A DNA stretch of 64,000 nucleotides from Paenibacillus protaetiae (GTDB lineage: Bacteria; Bacillota; Bacilli; Paenibacillales; Paenibacillaceae). The stretch is from contig NZ_CP035492.1 of NCBI RefSeq assembly GCF_004135365.1, positions 2,230,501 through 2,294,500 of the forward strand, in the 5' to 3' direction. Position 1 is the first letter of the stretch. Each line of letters begins with the position of its first letter. A program made the translations under genes and the position numbers. The notes beneath the pieces were generated by a model. It saw only the letters and a list, made by a program, of their open reading frames with translations. It was not told the origin of the DNA and did not search any database. Shown here one piece after another: positions 1 to 8,377 of the stretch.

Positions 1-885
1 CCTGTGCCCTATTTGTTTACGCAAATTATGGCGTCCAATATCGGCGGCACGGCTACGCTGATCGGCGACCCGCCCAACATTATGATCGGCAGCGCCGTCA
101 AAGAGCTGACGTTTATGGCGTTCATTAACAATTTGGCGCCGATTGCGACAGTTATTTTGCTCGTGCATATCCCGCTGTTTTTGCTGCTGTTCCGCAAGCA
201 GCTGCGAACAGCACCGGAGCATAAGGAAAAGTTAATGCAGCTTGAACTGACGGGAATGATCACGGACCGGAAACGGCTGGCTCTATCGGGTTCTATCCTG
301 CTGTTCACAATGGCTGGTTTTGTGCTGCATTCGTTTTTGCATCTCGAGTCCGCCACCGTAGCGCTTGCAGGCGCCTTTATCCTGCTTCTGCTGACTGGCG
401 AACGCACCATGGAGCATGCCCTTACCCGTGTGGAATGGGGGACGATCTTTTTTTTCACCGGGCTGTTTGTACTGGTGTCCAGCTTGGAGCAGACAGGTGT
501 AATTGAGCGTCTCGCCTCCGAGGCGATCGGCTGGACCGGCGGCGATCCGGTTGCAACTTCGATGCTTATTTTGTGGATGAGCGCTATCGCCTCCGCATTT
601 CTGGACAACATCCCTTTTGTCGCGACGATGATTCCGATGATTCAGGAAATGGGCCAAATGGGGGTAATTCATCTGGAGCCGCTGTGGTGGTCGCTGTCGC
701 TTGGCGCTTGCCTCGGCGGCAACGGCACCTTGATTGGCGCCAGCGCCAATCTGATTACGGCGGGGCTGGCCGCGAAGGAAGGTCACCCGATCAAATTCGC
801 CGCCTATATAAAAATTGCCTTTCCGCTTATGCTGCTGTCTATCGCCATTTGCAGCATTTATATTTATTTGCGTTATTTGATGTAA
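1..885 (+). CDS. ArsB/NhaD-type ion transporter, C-terminal part
   Basis: This is the C-terminal part of a membrane transporter of the ArsB/NhaD (SLC13-like ion transporter) superfamily; the reading frame is open to base 1, so the N-terminus lies outside the window. Two family signatures are visible: SNIGGTATLIGDPPN near the visible start and CLGGNGTLIGASANLI near the end, the paired re-entrant hairpin motifs of this fold. Several hydrophobic helices lie between them, for example the stretch around residues 95-130. The substrate cannot be read from the sequence; arsenite, Na+/H+ exchange and organic anions all occur in the superfamily. No arsR or arsC neighbour supports an arsenic role. It ends before a strong hairpin and faces a pseudogene on the other strand. 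Confidence 0.88.
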   Translation, partial: PVPYLFTQIMASNIGGTATLIGDPPNIMIGSAVKELTFMAFINNLAPIATVILLVHIPLFLLLFRKQLRTAPEHKEKLMQLELTGMITDRKRLALSGSILLFTMAGFVLHSFLHLESATVALAGAFILLLLTGERTMEHALTRVEWGTIFFFTGLFVLVSSLEQTGVIERLASEAIGWTGGDPVATSMLILWMSAIASAFLDNIPFVATMIPMIQEMGQMGVIHLEPLWWSLSLGACLGGNGTLIGASANLITAGLAAKEGHPIKFAAYIKIAFPLMLLSIAICSIYIYLRYLM

Positions 886-974
886 AAGAAACAAGGGTGA
901 TTTGCTGCGGCAGCCGGCATCGCCGGATAGCAGACGCGAAAGAAAGGTGCAGCGCAATCATCTGCAGGCTTACG

Positions 975-1015
975 CACAAGAGGGCTGTCCGATTGAATCG
1001 GACAGCCCTCTTGTG
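975..1015. terminator. Bidirectional terminator, near-perfect 20-bp arms
   Basis: A 20-bp arm (975-994) is followed after one base by its exact complement (996-1015), with the core AGAGGGCTGTCCGATT. It lies between the convergent transporter gene and the amidase remnant, so it probably stops transcription from both sides. The arms are longer than usual and the T-tract is only short. Confidence 0.75.
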
Positions 1016-1027
1016 CTGCTGGTGCTG

Positions 1028-1508
1028 CTAAAGCCTCTGCTGCTCTGTTGTCTGCTGCTGCATGCCGCTGCGGATGGTTGCCAGTGCCTGTTCAAAGTCA
1101 AAGTCAGGCGCCAGGCGAAGCTTGGTCGCTTGGTCGCCTGCTCGTAGCCGCAAGCCAGCTTCAGCAGCACCGGCTCGCTGAATGCCGAGCCAATAAACGT
1201 AATGCCCTGCGGTCCTTTCATCGCATAACCGCCAGGCGCAATGACGCCTTCCTCGGCGTAACCGCCGGGGACCGTAATGGACGGGTAGCCGGCACGCGCC
1301 GCAACATCGTTCAAATTCTCATCACCTAAGCGGAGCAGCGCATCCAGCCGGTAACGAGAAATCGCTGCGCTTCCGCGATCGCTAGCGTATCCGGGTTTAA
1401 TTCGATGACAGAGCGGATCAGGTTGTCGTATTGGCCGACGCGCTCCAAATTCCAAGCTGTCAGCTGCTCCGACGACAATATCCGCTTCTCCATCGCATCC
1501 TGCGGCAC
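1028..1508 (-). pseudogene. Amidase (AtzF/GatA-like) remnant with internal deletion and frameshift
   Basis: The right part encodes an amidase N-terminal piece (LSSEQLTAWNLERVGQYDNL, then IELNPDTLAIAEA). The left part encodes the amidase C-terminus (RLDALLRLGDENLNDVAARA, then YPSITVPGGYAEEG). Everything normally between them, including the Ser-Ser-Lys catalytic region (about 300 residues), is missing, and the two pieces are in different frames joined near 1370-1390. A second lesion is a tandem duplication of the 8-mer GCGACCAA near 1121-1136, which shifts the frame just before the C-terminus. Removing one copy restores EQATKLRLAPDFDFEQAL and a stop at 1028. The 5' end also lacks a ribosome site. 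It cannot encode an active enzyme. Confidence 0.85.
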
Positions 1509-1536
1509 TTATCTAATCCCTTCACCGCTTCGGCTA

Positions 1537-2076
1537 TCAGCCTTTATCTTCCTTCAAAAGGCCGTAATACGCTACGTCCTCGTACACGCCCCATTTCTTA
1601 ATATGCTGCCGGAATGTGCCTTCATGCCGCATCCCGATTTTGGCCATTACATGTGTGGAAGCCGGATTTTTGGTCATGGCTGCCGCCCAAACGCGGTTCA
1701 GCTTCAGCTCGTCAAACGCATAACGGACAACCCGTTCCGCCGCCTCTGTCATATAGCCTTTATTCCAATACGGCTTGCCAAGCCAATAAGCAAGCTCTGC
1801 ACGGTTATGCGTCTTGTCGATATGCAAACCGACTAAGCCCATAAACGACCCGGAGCTTTTGTCCAATATGCCAAAGGAATATCCGCCGCCCTTGCGCGCA
1901 ACCTCCATCCGGTACTGGATAAAAGAATCCGCCGCCCCTTTCGGGTATGGATGAGGAATCGTAAGCGTTGTGCTCGCGATATCGTGATCATTAATAAGCA
2001 CCTCCATCTGTTCCCCGTCGCCCGGCTGCAATAGACGGAGCAGCAGTCTGCTTGTCTCGAGCTTAATCACACGCAT
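1537..2076 (-). CDS. GNAT family N-acetyltransferase (RimJ/RimL type)
   Basis: A roughly 180-residue acetyltransferase of the RimJ/RimL-like GNAT group, predicted to move an acetyl group from acetyl-CoA to an amine; the substrate is unknown. The sequence opens with the usual ETSRLLLRLLQPGDGEQM strand-helix, has FMGLVGLHIDKTHNRAELAY in the middle of the fold, and ends with NPASTHVMAKIGMRHEGTFR, typical of RimL relatives. A longer frame up to 2130 exists but has no good ribosome site. GGAGG lies immediately before the ATG at 2076 and about 7 bases before the GTG at 2070, so the true start may be that GTG. It appears to be monocistronic. Confidence 0.85.
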   Translation of the reverse strand: MRVIKLETSRLLLRLLQPGDGEQMEVLINDHDIASTTLTIPHPYPKGAADSFIQYRMEVARKGGGYSFGILDKSSGSFMGLVGLHIDKTHNRAELAYWLGKPYWNKGYMTEAAERVVRYAFDELKLNRVWAAAMTKNPASTHVMAKIGMRHEGTFRQHIKKWGVYEDVAYYGLLKEDKG

Positions 2077-2248
2077 CCCTCCGCAATCCCATTTTTCCCC
2101 TCTACAAAAACTACTCCATCCCCGTTCCATTTCCTGCTTTTAACATAGCTGAAGACTCCTCGGTCTTTCCCGGGGACCGGCTAACATCCCGGCACGCAGG
2201 TTCTCCGCTGCAAACCAAATACGCGGAATCAAAATTCCCAAAAATAAA

Positions 2249-2298
2249 AAAAGCCTTTGGCTTACCGGGCTATACAGCCGGTCTGGCCAAAGGCTTTC
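2249..2298 (-). terminator. Rho-independent terminator of ppnP
   Basis: On the minus strand the stem AAAGCCTTTGGC / GCCAAAGGCTTT encloses a loop of about 25 bases and runs into a T-rich tract (TTTTTTTATTTTT). It lies just downstream of the ppnP stop codon. Confidence 0.8.
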
Positions 2299-2312
2299 GC
2301 CTTGCGGAATTC

Positions 2313-2630
2313 TTATTCGTAAATATAAGAGCAGCAGTAATCGGTTACTTCCGCTACTTGCAGTTTAAATTTCGTGTTAGCCGGAACCGTAAACTCGCCT
2401 TCGCCTTGGATATGGCGCCATTCCGTTTCATCTGGCAGCAGCACTTTCAGATCGCCGGCCAAAATTTCCATAATTTCAATCGAGTCCGTACCAAACTCAT
2501 AGTCGCCAGGCAGCATAATGCCAAGCGTTTTTTTCGTGCCGTCCGGGAAAATAATAACGCGGCTCGTAACTTTGCCGTCAAAATAAACATTTGCTTTTTT
2601 TACTGCCGTAACATTTTCGAATTGGGACAT
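2313..2630 (-). CDS. ppnP: Pyrimidine/purine nucleoside phosphorylase PpnP
   Basis: A 105-residue single-domain cupin matching the PpnP family (formerly DUF1255/YaiE), which splits ribonucleosides with phosphate to a free base and ribose 1-phosphate. Diagnostic stretches are [11 protein letters not shown] near the start, [29 protein letters not shown] and [16 protein letters not shown] at the end, all as in the E. coli protein. The length is close to the family norm (about 95-105). It lies downstream of tkt on the same strand with a 90-base gap, so pentose salvage and the non-oxidative pentose phosphate pathway are neighbours here. A strong terminator follows. Confidence 0.9.
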   Translation of the reverse strand: MSQFENVTAVKKANVYFDGKVTSRVIIFPDGTKKTLGIMLPGDYEFGTDSIEIMEILAGDLKVLLPDETEWRHIQGEGEFTVPANTKFKLQVAEVTDYCCSYIYE

Positions 2631-2719
2631 GATCGGATAGCTCCTCGTGTATGAAGTATGATGGGATATATGCAGCGGAACGCCGCTGCCGTAACGCGGC
2701 GCTCCGGTTGATGCTAAAG

Positions 2720-4738
2720 CTACAGCAAAGCTTTCACTTTGCTTACAACATTGTCTACCGTAAAACCGTATTCTTTTATGACGCGGTCGCCGGGAGCCGA
2801 AGCGCCAAACGTTTCGATGCCAAGAACGTCGCCTTGGTCGCCGACAAAACGGTGCCAGCCGAACGGATGCGCCATTTCGACTGCAAGGCGGGCTTTAACC
2901 TCAGGCAGCAGGACGGAATCTTTATACGCTTTATCCTGCTTGTCGAATAAATCCCAGCTCGGCATGCTGATGACACGAACCTGAATACCTTCTTCAGCAA
3001 GCGCTTTTTGAGCGGCTACCGCCAGTTGAACTTCGGAGCCGGTTGCCAGGATTTGCGCCTGCGGCTTGCCGCCGGCAGCGTCCGATACGACATAAGCGCC
3101 GCGGCGAACGCCTTCCCGCGCGCCGCTCACCGTGCCTTCCAGAATCGGCAGGTTTTGGCGAGTCAGCACAAGCGCAACCGGATTTTTTTTATTTTCCACG
3201 GCATAAGCCATAGCAGCGGACGTCTCATTGCCGTCAGCCGGACGAATAACCGTAAGTCCTGGAATGATGCGGATCGAAGCAAGCTGTTCGATCGGCTCGT
3301 GCGTCGGGCCGTCTTCGCCAACCGCAATGCTGTCATGGGTCAGCACATAAACGACGGGCAGCTTCTGAATAGCTGCAAGGCGAACAGCCGGACGCAGGTA
3401 GTCGGTGAATACAAAAAACGTTCCGCCGAATACTTTAATGCCGCTGTGCAGCGCAATGCCGTTCATAGCGGCAGCCATGCCGAATTCCCGTACGCCGAAA
3501 TAAATGTTGCGGCCAGCGTAGCTGCCCGGCTTGAATTGCGCTTCCCCTTTCAAATGCGTCATGGTCGAGCTTTCCAAGTCGGCAGAGCCGCCCGCCAGCT
3601 GAGGCACGTTTTTCACAAGGCCGTTCAGCGCGTTGCCCGACGCAACGCGGGTCGATACCGCCTTGTCGCCAACTGCGTATTTCGGCAAATCTGCATCCCA
3701 GCCTTCCGGCAGGTCGCCGGCAATAGCCAGCTCAAACTGCTTGGCCAGCTCAGGGTTCGCTTGTTTATACTCAGCAAACAGCCGGTTCCACGCTTCATTG
3801 GCTTGCTCGCCTGCTTTTTTCACTTCGGCAAAATGCGCGCGCACTTCATCCGGCACGTAGAAAGGCTGATCAACCGGCCAGCCGTAAAATTGTTTGGTCA
3901 GCTTCGCTTCATCAGCGCCAAGCGGCGATCCGTGCGGGCCAGCATGGCCGCCTTTGCCGCCTTTATTCGGGCTGCCATAGCCGATAACCGTTTTTACTTC
4001 GATCAGCGTCGGCTTGTTTTTTTCCGCTTGCGCGTCAGCAACCGCCTTGGCGATCGCATCCAGATCGTTGCCGTCCTGAACGCGAAGCACTTGCCAGCCG
4101 TAACCTTCAAAACGGCGTTGTACGGTCTCGGAGAACGAAAGGTTTAATTCGCCGTCCAGGGAAATATCGTTGGAATCGTACAGCACAACCAGCTTGCCGA
4201 GCTGCAAGTGGCCGGCGAGCGAAGCAGACTCGTGGGAAATGCCTTCCATCAGGTCGCCGTCGCCGCAAATCGCGTACGTGTAATGGTCAATCAGATTTAA
4301 GCCGTTTTGGTTATATGTAGCGGAAAGATGCGCTTCCGCCATTGCCATGCCGACCGCCATGCCGATGCCTTGTCCAAGCGGTCCGGTTGTTGCGTCTACG
4401 CCGGCGGTATGGCCAAACTCCGGGTGTCCCGGCGTCAAAGAGCCCCATTGGCGGAAGTTTTGCAGTTCTTCAAGCGGCAGATCATAACCGGACAGATGCA
4501 GCAGGCTGTACAGCAGCATTGAACCGTGGCCGGCCGACAATACGAACCGGTCGCGGTTAATCCAGGTCGGATTAGACGGGTTATGCCTCATGTTTTTCGC
4601 AAAAAGCTGGTAGCCCATTGGCGCAGAGCCCATAGGCATGCCTGGGTGGCCCGAGTTTGCTTTTTCAATTGCGTCGATTGCGAGAGTACGGATTGTGTCA
4701 ATCGACAACTGGTCGATTGATTTTTGAGTCACTGTCAT
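2720..4738 (-). CDS. tkt: Transketolase
   Basis: A full-length 672-residue transketolase, the thiamine-diphosphate enzyme that moves two-carbon units between ketose and aldose phosphates in the cytoplasm. Visible features are the N-terminal [20 protein letters not shown], the thiamine-binding [12 protein letters not shown] at about residues 159-170 ending in the metal-ligand region around N190, the ANRxxF-like [14 protein letters not shown] of the pyrimidine domain (here [12 protein letters not shown]), and a C-terminal transketolase domain ending [14 protein letters not shown]. The start is preceded by GGAGG at a good distance. It is followed by ppnP on the same strand. No unusual residue was noticed. 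Confidence 0.96.
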   Translation of the reverse strand: MTVTQKSIDQLSIDTIRTLAIDAIEKANSGHPGMPMGSAPMGYQLFAKNMRHNPSNPTWINRDRFVLSAGHGSMLLYSLLHLSGYDLPLEELQNFRQWGSLTPGHPEFGHTAGVDATTGPLGQGIGMAVGMAMAEAHLSATYNQNGLNLIDHYTYAICGDGDLMEGISHESASLAGHLQLGKLVVLYDSNDISLDGELNLSFSETVQRRFEGYGWQVLRVQDGNDLDAIAKAVADAQAEKNKPTLIEVKTVIGYGSPNKGGKGGHAGPHGSPLGADEAKLTKQFYGWPVDQPFYVPDEVRAHFAEVKKAGEQANEAWNRLFAEYKQANPELAKQFELAIAGDLPEGWDADLPKYAVGDKAVSTRVASGNALNGLVKNVPQLAGGSADLESSTMTHLKGEAQFKPGSYAGRNIYFGVREFGMAAAMNGIALHSGIKVFGGTFFVFTDYLRPAVRLAAIQKLPVVYVLTHDSIAVGEDGPTHEPIEQLASIRIIPGLTVIRPADGNETSAAMAYAVENKKNPVALVLTRQNLPILEGTVSGAREGVRRGAYVVSDAAGGKPQAQILATGSEVQLAVAAQKALAEEGIQVRVISMPSWDLFDKQDKAYKDSVLLPEVKARLAVEMAHPFGWHRFVGDQGDVLGIETFGASAPGDRVIKEYGFTVDNVVSKVKALL

Positions 4739-4912
4739 TTGCCATTTCCTCCTAAATAATCCAATTAGTTAATCTCTCTTATCTTTTTAAAAACGCGCAA
4801 AGTTCTAAGCACATGGCTTTTTGTATTGTACCATTGTCCCTTTTTATTTTCCAATCCTAGGAAAAACGCCAGCCCCGCGTTGTTCTCCCCGCCTTATTCT
4901 GCCGCTTTTGGC

Positions 4913-5809
4913 CTAATTAAACACAACTGTTTTGTTCTGATGCACAATGATCCGGTCTTCAATATGCCATTTCACGGCACGGGCCAATACGACACGCTCA
5001 ATTGTACGGCCAATCCGCTTCAGTTCGGTCACATTGTCGCGATGAGTTACCCGCTGCACGTCCTGCTCGATAATCGGTCCGCCGTCAAGCTCCTCCGTTA
5101 CATAATGGGCGGTCGCCCCGATAATTTTCACGCCGCGCTGGTATGCCTGCTTATAAGGGTTGCCACCGATAAATGCCGGAAGGAAAGAATGGTGGATGTT
5201 GATGATGCGGTTCGGAAACTGCTCAATAAACTTCGGCGAAATGATTTGCATATAGCGCGCCAGCACGATCAGGTCTGCTTTGCCCATAACAATCTCCAAC
5301 TGCTTGCGCTCTGCTTCGCCTTTCGTCTCAGCCGTTACCGGGATGTGGTGATACGGAATGCCAAACGATTCCACCTGCCCGCGCATATCCTCATGGTTGC
5401 TGACCACCATGGCGATTTCCGCGTCCAGATCTCCCGCTTTCCACTGCCACAGCAGCTCGGACAAACAATGATCCTCTTTGGATACAAAAATCGCAATGCG
5501 TTTTTTGCGGCTTGCGCGGAATATATTCCATTTCATCTCGAAACGGTCCGCCACTCTGGCGAAATCCTCCACAAGCACCGGAAGCTCCTGCTCCAGGTCG
5601 GTCAAATCAAATTCAAAGCGGATAAAAAACATTCCGCCCTCCGGGTCCATCGTATATTGATCGGACTGGACGATGTTAGCGCCGTGCTCATACAAAAACT
5701 GCGACACTGCAGCCACAATGCCCGGACGGTCCGGGCAGGAGATGAGCATGCGGGCGCGGCCGGCCTTGTCCAAAGCCGGCTGGGTTGTCATATCGGATGA
5801 AGATGGCAT
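4913..5809 (-). CDS. purU: Formyltetrahydrofolate deformylase
   Basis: A 298-residue PurU, which hydrolyses 10-formyltetrahydrofolate to formate and tetrahydrofolate and so balances one-carbon pools. An N-terminal ACT domain (ARMLISCPDRPGIVAAVSQF onward, residues about 20-100) is followed by a formyltransferase-fold domain. The catalytic region is visible as INIHHSFLPAFIGGNPY and ATAHYVTEELDGGPIIEQD, giving the Asn/His/Asp set of the family. The length is normal. It is flanked by tkt and nfo on the same strand, with terminator signals between purU and nfo, so it is probably transcribed on its own. Confidence 0.95.
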   Translation of the reverse strand: MPSSSDMTTQPALDKAGRARMLISCPDRPGIVAAVSQFLYEHGANIVQSDQYTMDPEGGMFFIRFEFDLTDLEQELPVLVEDFARVADRFEMKWNIFRASRKKRIAIFVSKEDHCLSELLWQWKAGDLDAEIAMVVSNHEDMRGQVESFGIPYHHIPVTAETKGEAERKQLEIVMGKADLIVLARYMQIISPKFIEQFPNRIINIHHSFLPAFIGGNPYKQAYQRGVKIIGATAHYVTEELDGGPIIEQDVQRVTHRDNVTELKRIGRTIERVVLARAVKWHIEDRIIVHQNKTVVFN

Positions 5810-5871
5810 GTTCGTTTAACTTCCTTCCTTCTATATAAATGCGTACCTAAAATCCCGATAAAAGAAATGAT

Positions 5872-5900
5872 GCAAAAAGAAAGCAAGCATACCGCTTGCA
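5872..5900 (-). terminator. Terminator after nfo
   Basis: On the minus strand GCAAGCGGTATGCTTGC forms a 6-bp stem with a short loop and is followed by TTTCTTTTT. It lies directly downstream of the nfo stop codon. Confidence 0.65.
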
Positions 5901-5908
5901 AACGCCCG

Positions 5909-7039
5909 TTAGGCGTTCACAAGCAGTTCCTTGCCGGCAAACCACGCGGTAATCCGATGGTTCAGCTGCTCTTCGGTCATATCCGATGGAAGCGCGCCGC
6001 TGCCCTCCAGCAAATCGTACAATCGTTCCATCGGCTCGCGAGGGTCGGCTTTTTTCGCTTTGGCGTCATTTTTCAGCAGCTCCCAGGTGGAGAGCACAAA
6101 CATGCGCGGATCAATATCCTGCTTGCCGAAGAAATGATGCAGCCGCTCTACATGGTCAAAGAAATCGCCGCCGAAACGCTCCATAGCGTCACCGCGCAAA
6201 AGCGCAATTTCAGCTTCGTACATCGGGCGTTCTTTTTTGTCCACTTTGCCGATCCAAGGCGTTTCGAGAATAAAAGGTCGGCCTTTCAGCGCGTCATGGT
6301 GAACGATATTGCGCACCGTTTCAAAGCCTAGATAACCTGCCCCAATCGGAGCATGGCGGTCCTTGCCGGCGCCTTGCGGATTTTTGGAATCGTTAATATG
6401 GACAACAGCGACGCGGTCCAGACCGACAATGCGGTCGAATTGCTCCAGCACTCCGTCCAGATCGCCGGTCAGATTGTAACCCGCATCATGCATATGGCAG
6501 GTGTCCATACATACCGTCAAACGCTCATTATATTTAACCTTGTCAATAATGGAAGCCAGTTCTTCGAAGCTGCGTCCAATTTCCGTGCCTTTGCCAGCCA
6601 TCGTCTCCAGCGCAATGTTCACGTTCGTATCTTTGGTGCCTTCCAGCACCTCATTTAAGCCTTCCGCGATTCGGCCGATGCCATATTCCGCATCTTTGTC
6701 GGTATAAGCGCCCGGATGGAGGACAATATTGTTAACGCCGATATAATCCGTGCGGCGGATTTCCTCCTGAAGAAACCGGACGGCCAGTTCAAACGTATCG
6801 TCCTTATACGAACCGAGATTAATAATGTAAGGAGCATGCACGACAATTTCACCGATGCCTGCTGCTTCCATCGCTGCTTTGCCTTCTTCAATATATAACG
6901 TTTCAATCGGCTTGCGTCTCGTATTTTGCGGCGCGCCGGTATAGATCATAAAACTGCTTGAGCCGTAAGACACAGCTTCCTTGGTTGCCGTCAGCAACCC
7001 CTTGTCCGAAAATGATACATGGGAACCGATTTTTATCAT
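5909..7039 (-). CDS. nfo: Deoxyribonuclease IV (endonuclease IV) with C-terminal extension
   Basis: A 376-residue AP endonuclease of the Nfo family, which cuts DNA 5' of abasic sites using three zinc ions. The TIM-barrel metal-ligand motifs are present: [68 protein letters not shown] and FILETPW. The core family is about 280-300 residues. Here some 80-90 extra residues follow the barrel (from about [18 protein letters not shown]), rich in charged residues, a layout I recall from Paenibacillus homologs. The ATG at 7039 is preceded by AAAGGGGCG. Monocistronic between two terminators or gaps. Confidence 0.94.
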   Translation of the reverse strand: MIKIGSHVSFSDKGLLTATKEAVSYGSSSFMIYTGAPQNTRRKPIETLYIEEGKAAMEAAGIGEIVVHAPYIINLGSYKDDTFELAVRFLQEEIRRTDYIGVNNIVLHPGAYTDKDAEYGIGRIAEGLNEVLEGTKDTNVNIALETMAGKGTEIGRSFEELASIIDKVKYNERLTVCMDTCHMHDAGYNLTGDLDGVLEQFDRIVGLDRVAVVHINDSKNPQGAGKDRHAPIGAGYLGFETVRNIVHHDALKGRPFILETPWIGKVDKKERPMYEAEIALLRGDAMERFGGDFFDHVERLHHFFGKQDIDPRMFVLSTWELLKNDAKAKKADPREPMERLYDLLEGSGALPSDMTEEQLNHRITAWFAGKELLVNA

Positions 7040-7130
7040 GCGTTAAACGCCCCTTTCGGTTAATCAAACCTTATTTTACAAGGAATGTCGAAATAAATCT
7101 AGGAATACGGTATAATTCATGTCGAGGTGA

Positions 7131-7577
7131 ATGAAGACGATGAAATCAGCTCCTGACTGGTTTATGTTTTTCATTATTTTTTGGGCGATCGTAATGGTTG
7201 GCGCTATGGCAATCGGCGGATTTTTTATGTTCCGCAAGTTTCTGAAAGTGCTCCCGAAGCAGGACGGCAAGTCCAAGCTCGACTGGCAAAATTACTGGGT
7301 AGAGCGCAGCCGCAGTTTATGGACGGAGGAATCCAAGCAATTTCTGGACATGCTGGTATCCCCTGTGCCCGGCCCTTTCCGCGACATCGCCAAACATTCC
7401 ATCGCAGCCAAAATCGGCGAGGTTGCCATCGAATCCGGGGCAAACGAAGTGACCGAGTCGCATTGCATCGAAGGATACATCCGTGCAACCCCTGCGCGCG
7501 ATTATAAAAGTCTCGTAAGCTTTCTTAACCGCAACGGCATCGACTACACGCCCTATAAACATCTGCTGAACAAATAG
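7131..7577 (+). CDS. DUF2621-like membrane-anchored protein
   Basis: A small protein of up to 148 residues with one N-terminal membrane helix (WFMFFIIFWAIVMVGAMAI, about residues 10-30) and a soluble C-terminal domain. It matches what I know as the DUF2621 family of Bacilli; no function is established. The C-terminal part (FRDIAKHSIAAKIGEVAIES followed by ANEVTESHCIEGYI) resembles the small helical domain that ends light-independent protochlorophyllide reductase subunits, but that is only a pattern resemblance. GAGGTG lies very close to the ATG at 7131 and at about 10 bases from a second ATG at 7140, which may be the real start. Confidence 0.75.
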   Translation: MKTMKSAPDWFMFFIIFWAIVMVGAMAIGGFFMFRKFLKVLPKQDGKSKLDWQNYWVERSRSLWTEESKQFLDMLVSPVPGPFRDIAKHSIAAKIGEVAIESGANEVTESHCIEGYIRATPARDYKSLVSFLNRNGIDYTPYKHLLNK

Positions 7578-7766
7578 TTTTGATCTCCGATTCTCTTACA
7601 CCAAGACTCCCGCATCATAGATTCTATTTTCCTGTTTATATCAAAGGGTTGACCTACATATAACTTCTCATACGTACCGAGTTTCAAATCTTGCAACGAA
7701 AGGTATATAAGAAAAACTGAAACTTTTAACAGTCGTTTGCGTTAAAAACAGCAGGAGGGGACGAAA

Positions 7767-8273
7767 ATGAACATACTGAAACAAAACAAAAAAGCCCGCA
7801 CGATTGGTGCAAGCGCCATCCTTATAACAGTGATGCTTGTATCAGCGGCCTGCAGCGATGGCAGCAGCAATAACAACAACGCACAAGGTTCGCCAAGCGC
7901 CGAACCAACGCCGGTTGTAAGCGTGGAGCCAACCGCAACGGACTCGGGCAACGGAATTAGCGACCCCGAACCGGCTTCGCCTGACAATGGAACTGCAACT
8001 AATACCGAGACGAGTGCACCCGCAACGGATGTAGGCAAAGCGCCGGCAGACGCAACGCCCATTCAGGCTGAAGGCACATTCGTAGGTCTGGCAGATACGC
8101 ATACCGTTGAAATTGATTCCGCACAGGGTGCACAATCCTATCAATTCGAAGATTCCCTGTCGGATCAAGTGAATGCAATTGATGATGATGCAAAAGTGAA
8201 ATTTGAATATGTCGAGAAAAAAACCGATAACGTCGTTCAGCTGTGGCTGACGAAAATTGAAGCCAGCAAATAA
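7767..8273 (+). CDS. Secreted lipoprotein with Ser/Thr/Pro-rich linker
   Basis: A 168-residue lipoprotein of unknown function. It has a positively charged start, a hydrophobic stretch and a lipobox LVSAAC with the lipidated cysteine at about residue 29. A long low-complexity linker (Asn/Pro/Thr/Glu-rich, residues 30-95) follows, then a small globular region (GTFVGLADTHTVEID to LWLTKIEASK). That last part looks like a compact beta domain often seen at the end of Paenibacillus lipoproteins. GGAGGGG precedes the ATG. The gene stands alone and ends at a strong hairpin shared with the Tad operon. Confidence 0.85.
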   Translation: MNILKQNKKARTIGASAILITVMLVSAACSDGSSNNNNAQGSPSAEPTPVVSVEPTATDSGNGISDPEPASPDNGTATNTETSAPATDVGKAPADATPIQAEGTFVGLADTHTVEIDSAQGAQSYQFEDSLSDQVNAIDDDAKVKFEYVEKKTDNVVQLWLTKIEASK

Positions 8274-8294
8274 CAAGGCAGCAGCCTCAGCATA

Positions 8295-8348
8295 ACGCCC
8301 GGCTCCATCATCTTAAACGATCATGGAGCCGGGCGTTTTCTATTTTTC
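8295..8348. terminator. Bidirectional terminator between lipoprotein gene and Tad operon
   Basis: A 14-bp perfect stem, ACGCCCGGCTCCAT / ATGGAGCCGGGCGT (8295-8308 and 8323-8336), is followed on the plus strand by TTTTCTATTTTT. It separates two convergent transcription units. Confidence 0.85.
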
Positions 8349-8377
8349 CAGCCAGCGATGCCGACTCATTCCTGCCA

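Noticed and set aside
3008-4147. A 379-codon open frame on the plus strand opposite tkt
   Set aside because: It is fully antisense to an intact transketolase, has no recognisable domain and an odd, Arg/Ala-rich composition typical of shadow frames in GC-biased genes.
4826-5800. A 324-codon plus-strand frame opposite purU
   Set aside because: It mirrors purU codons and shows no protein family features; no promoter or ribosome site.
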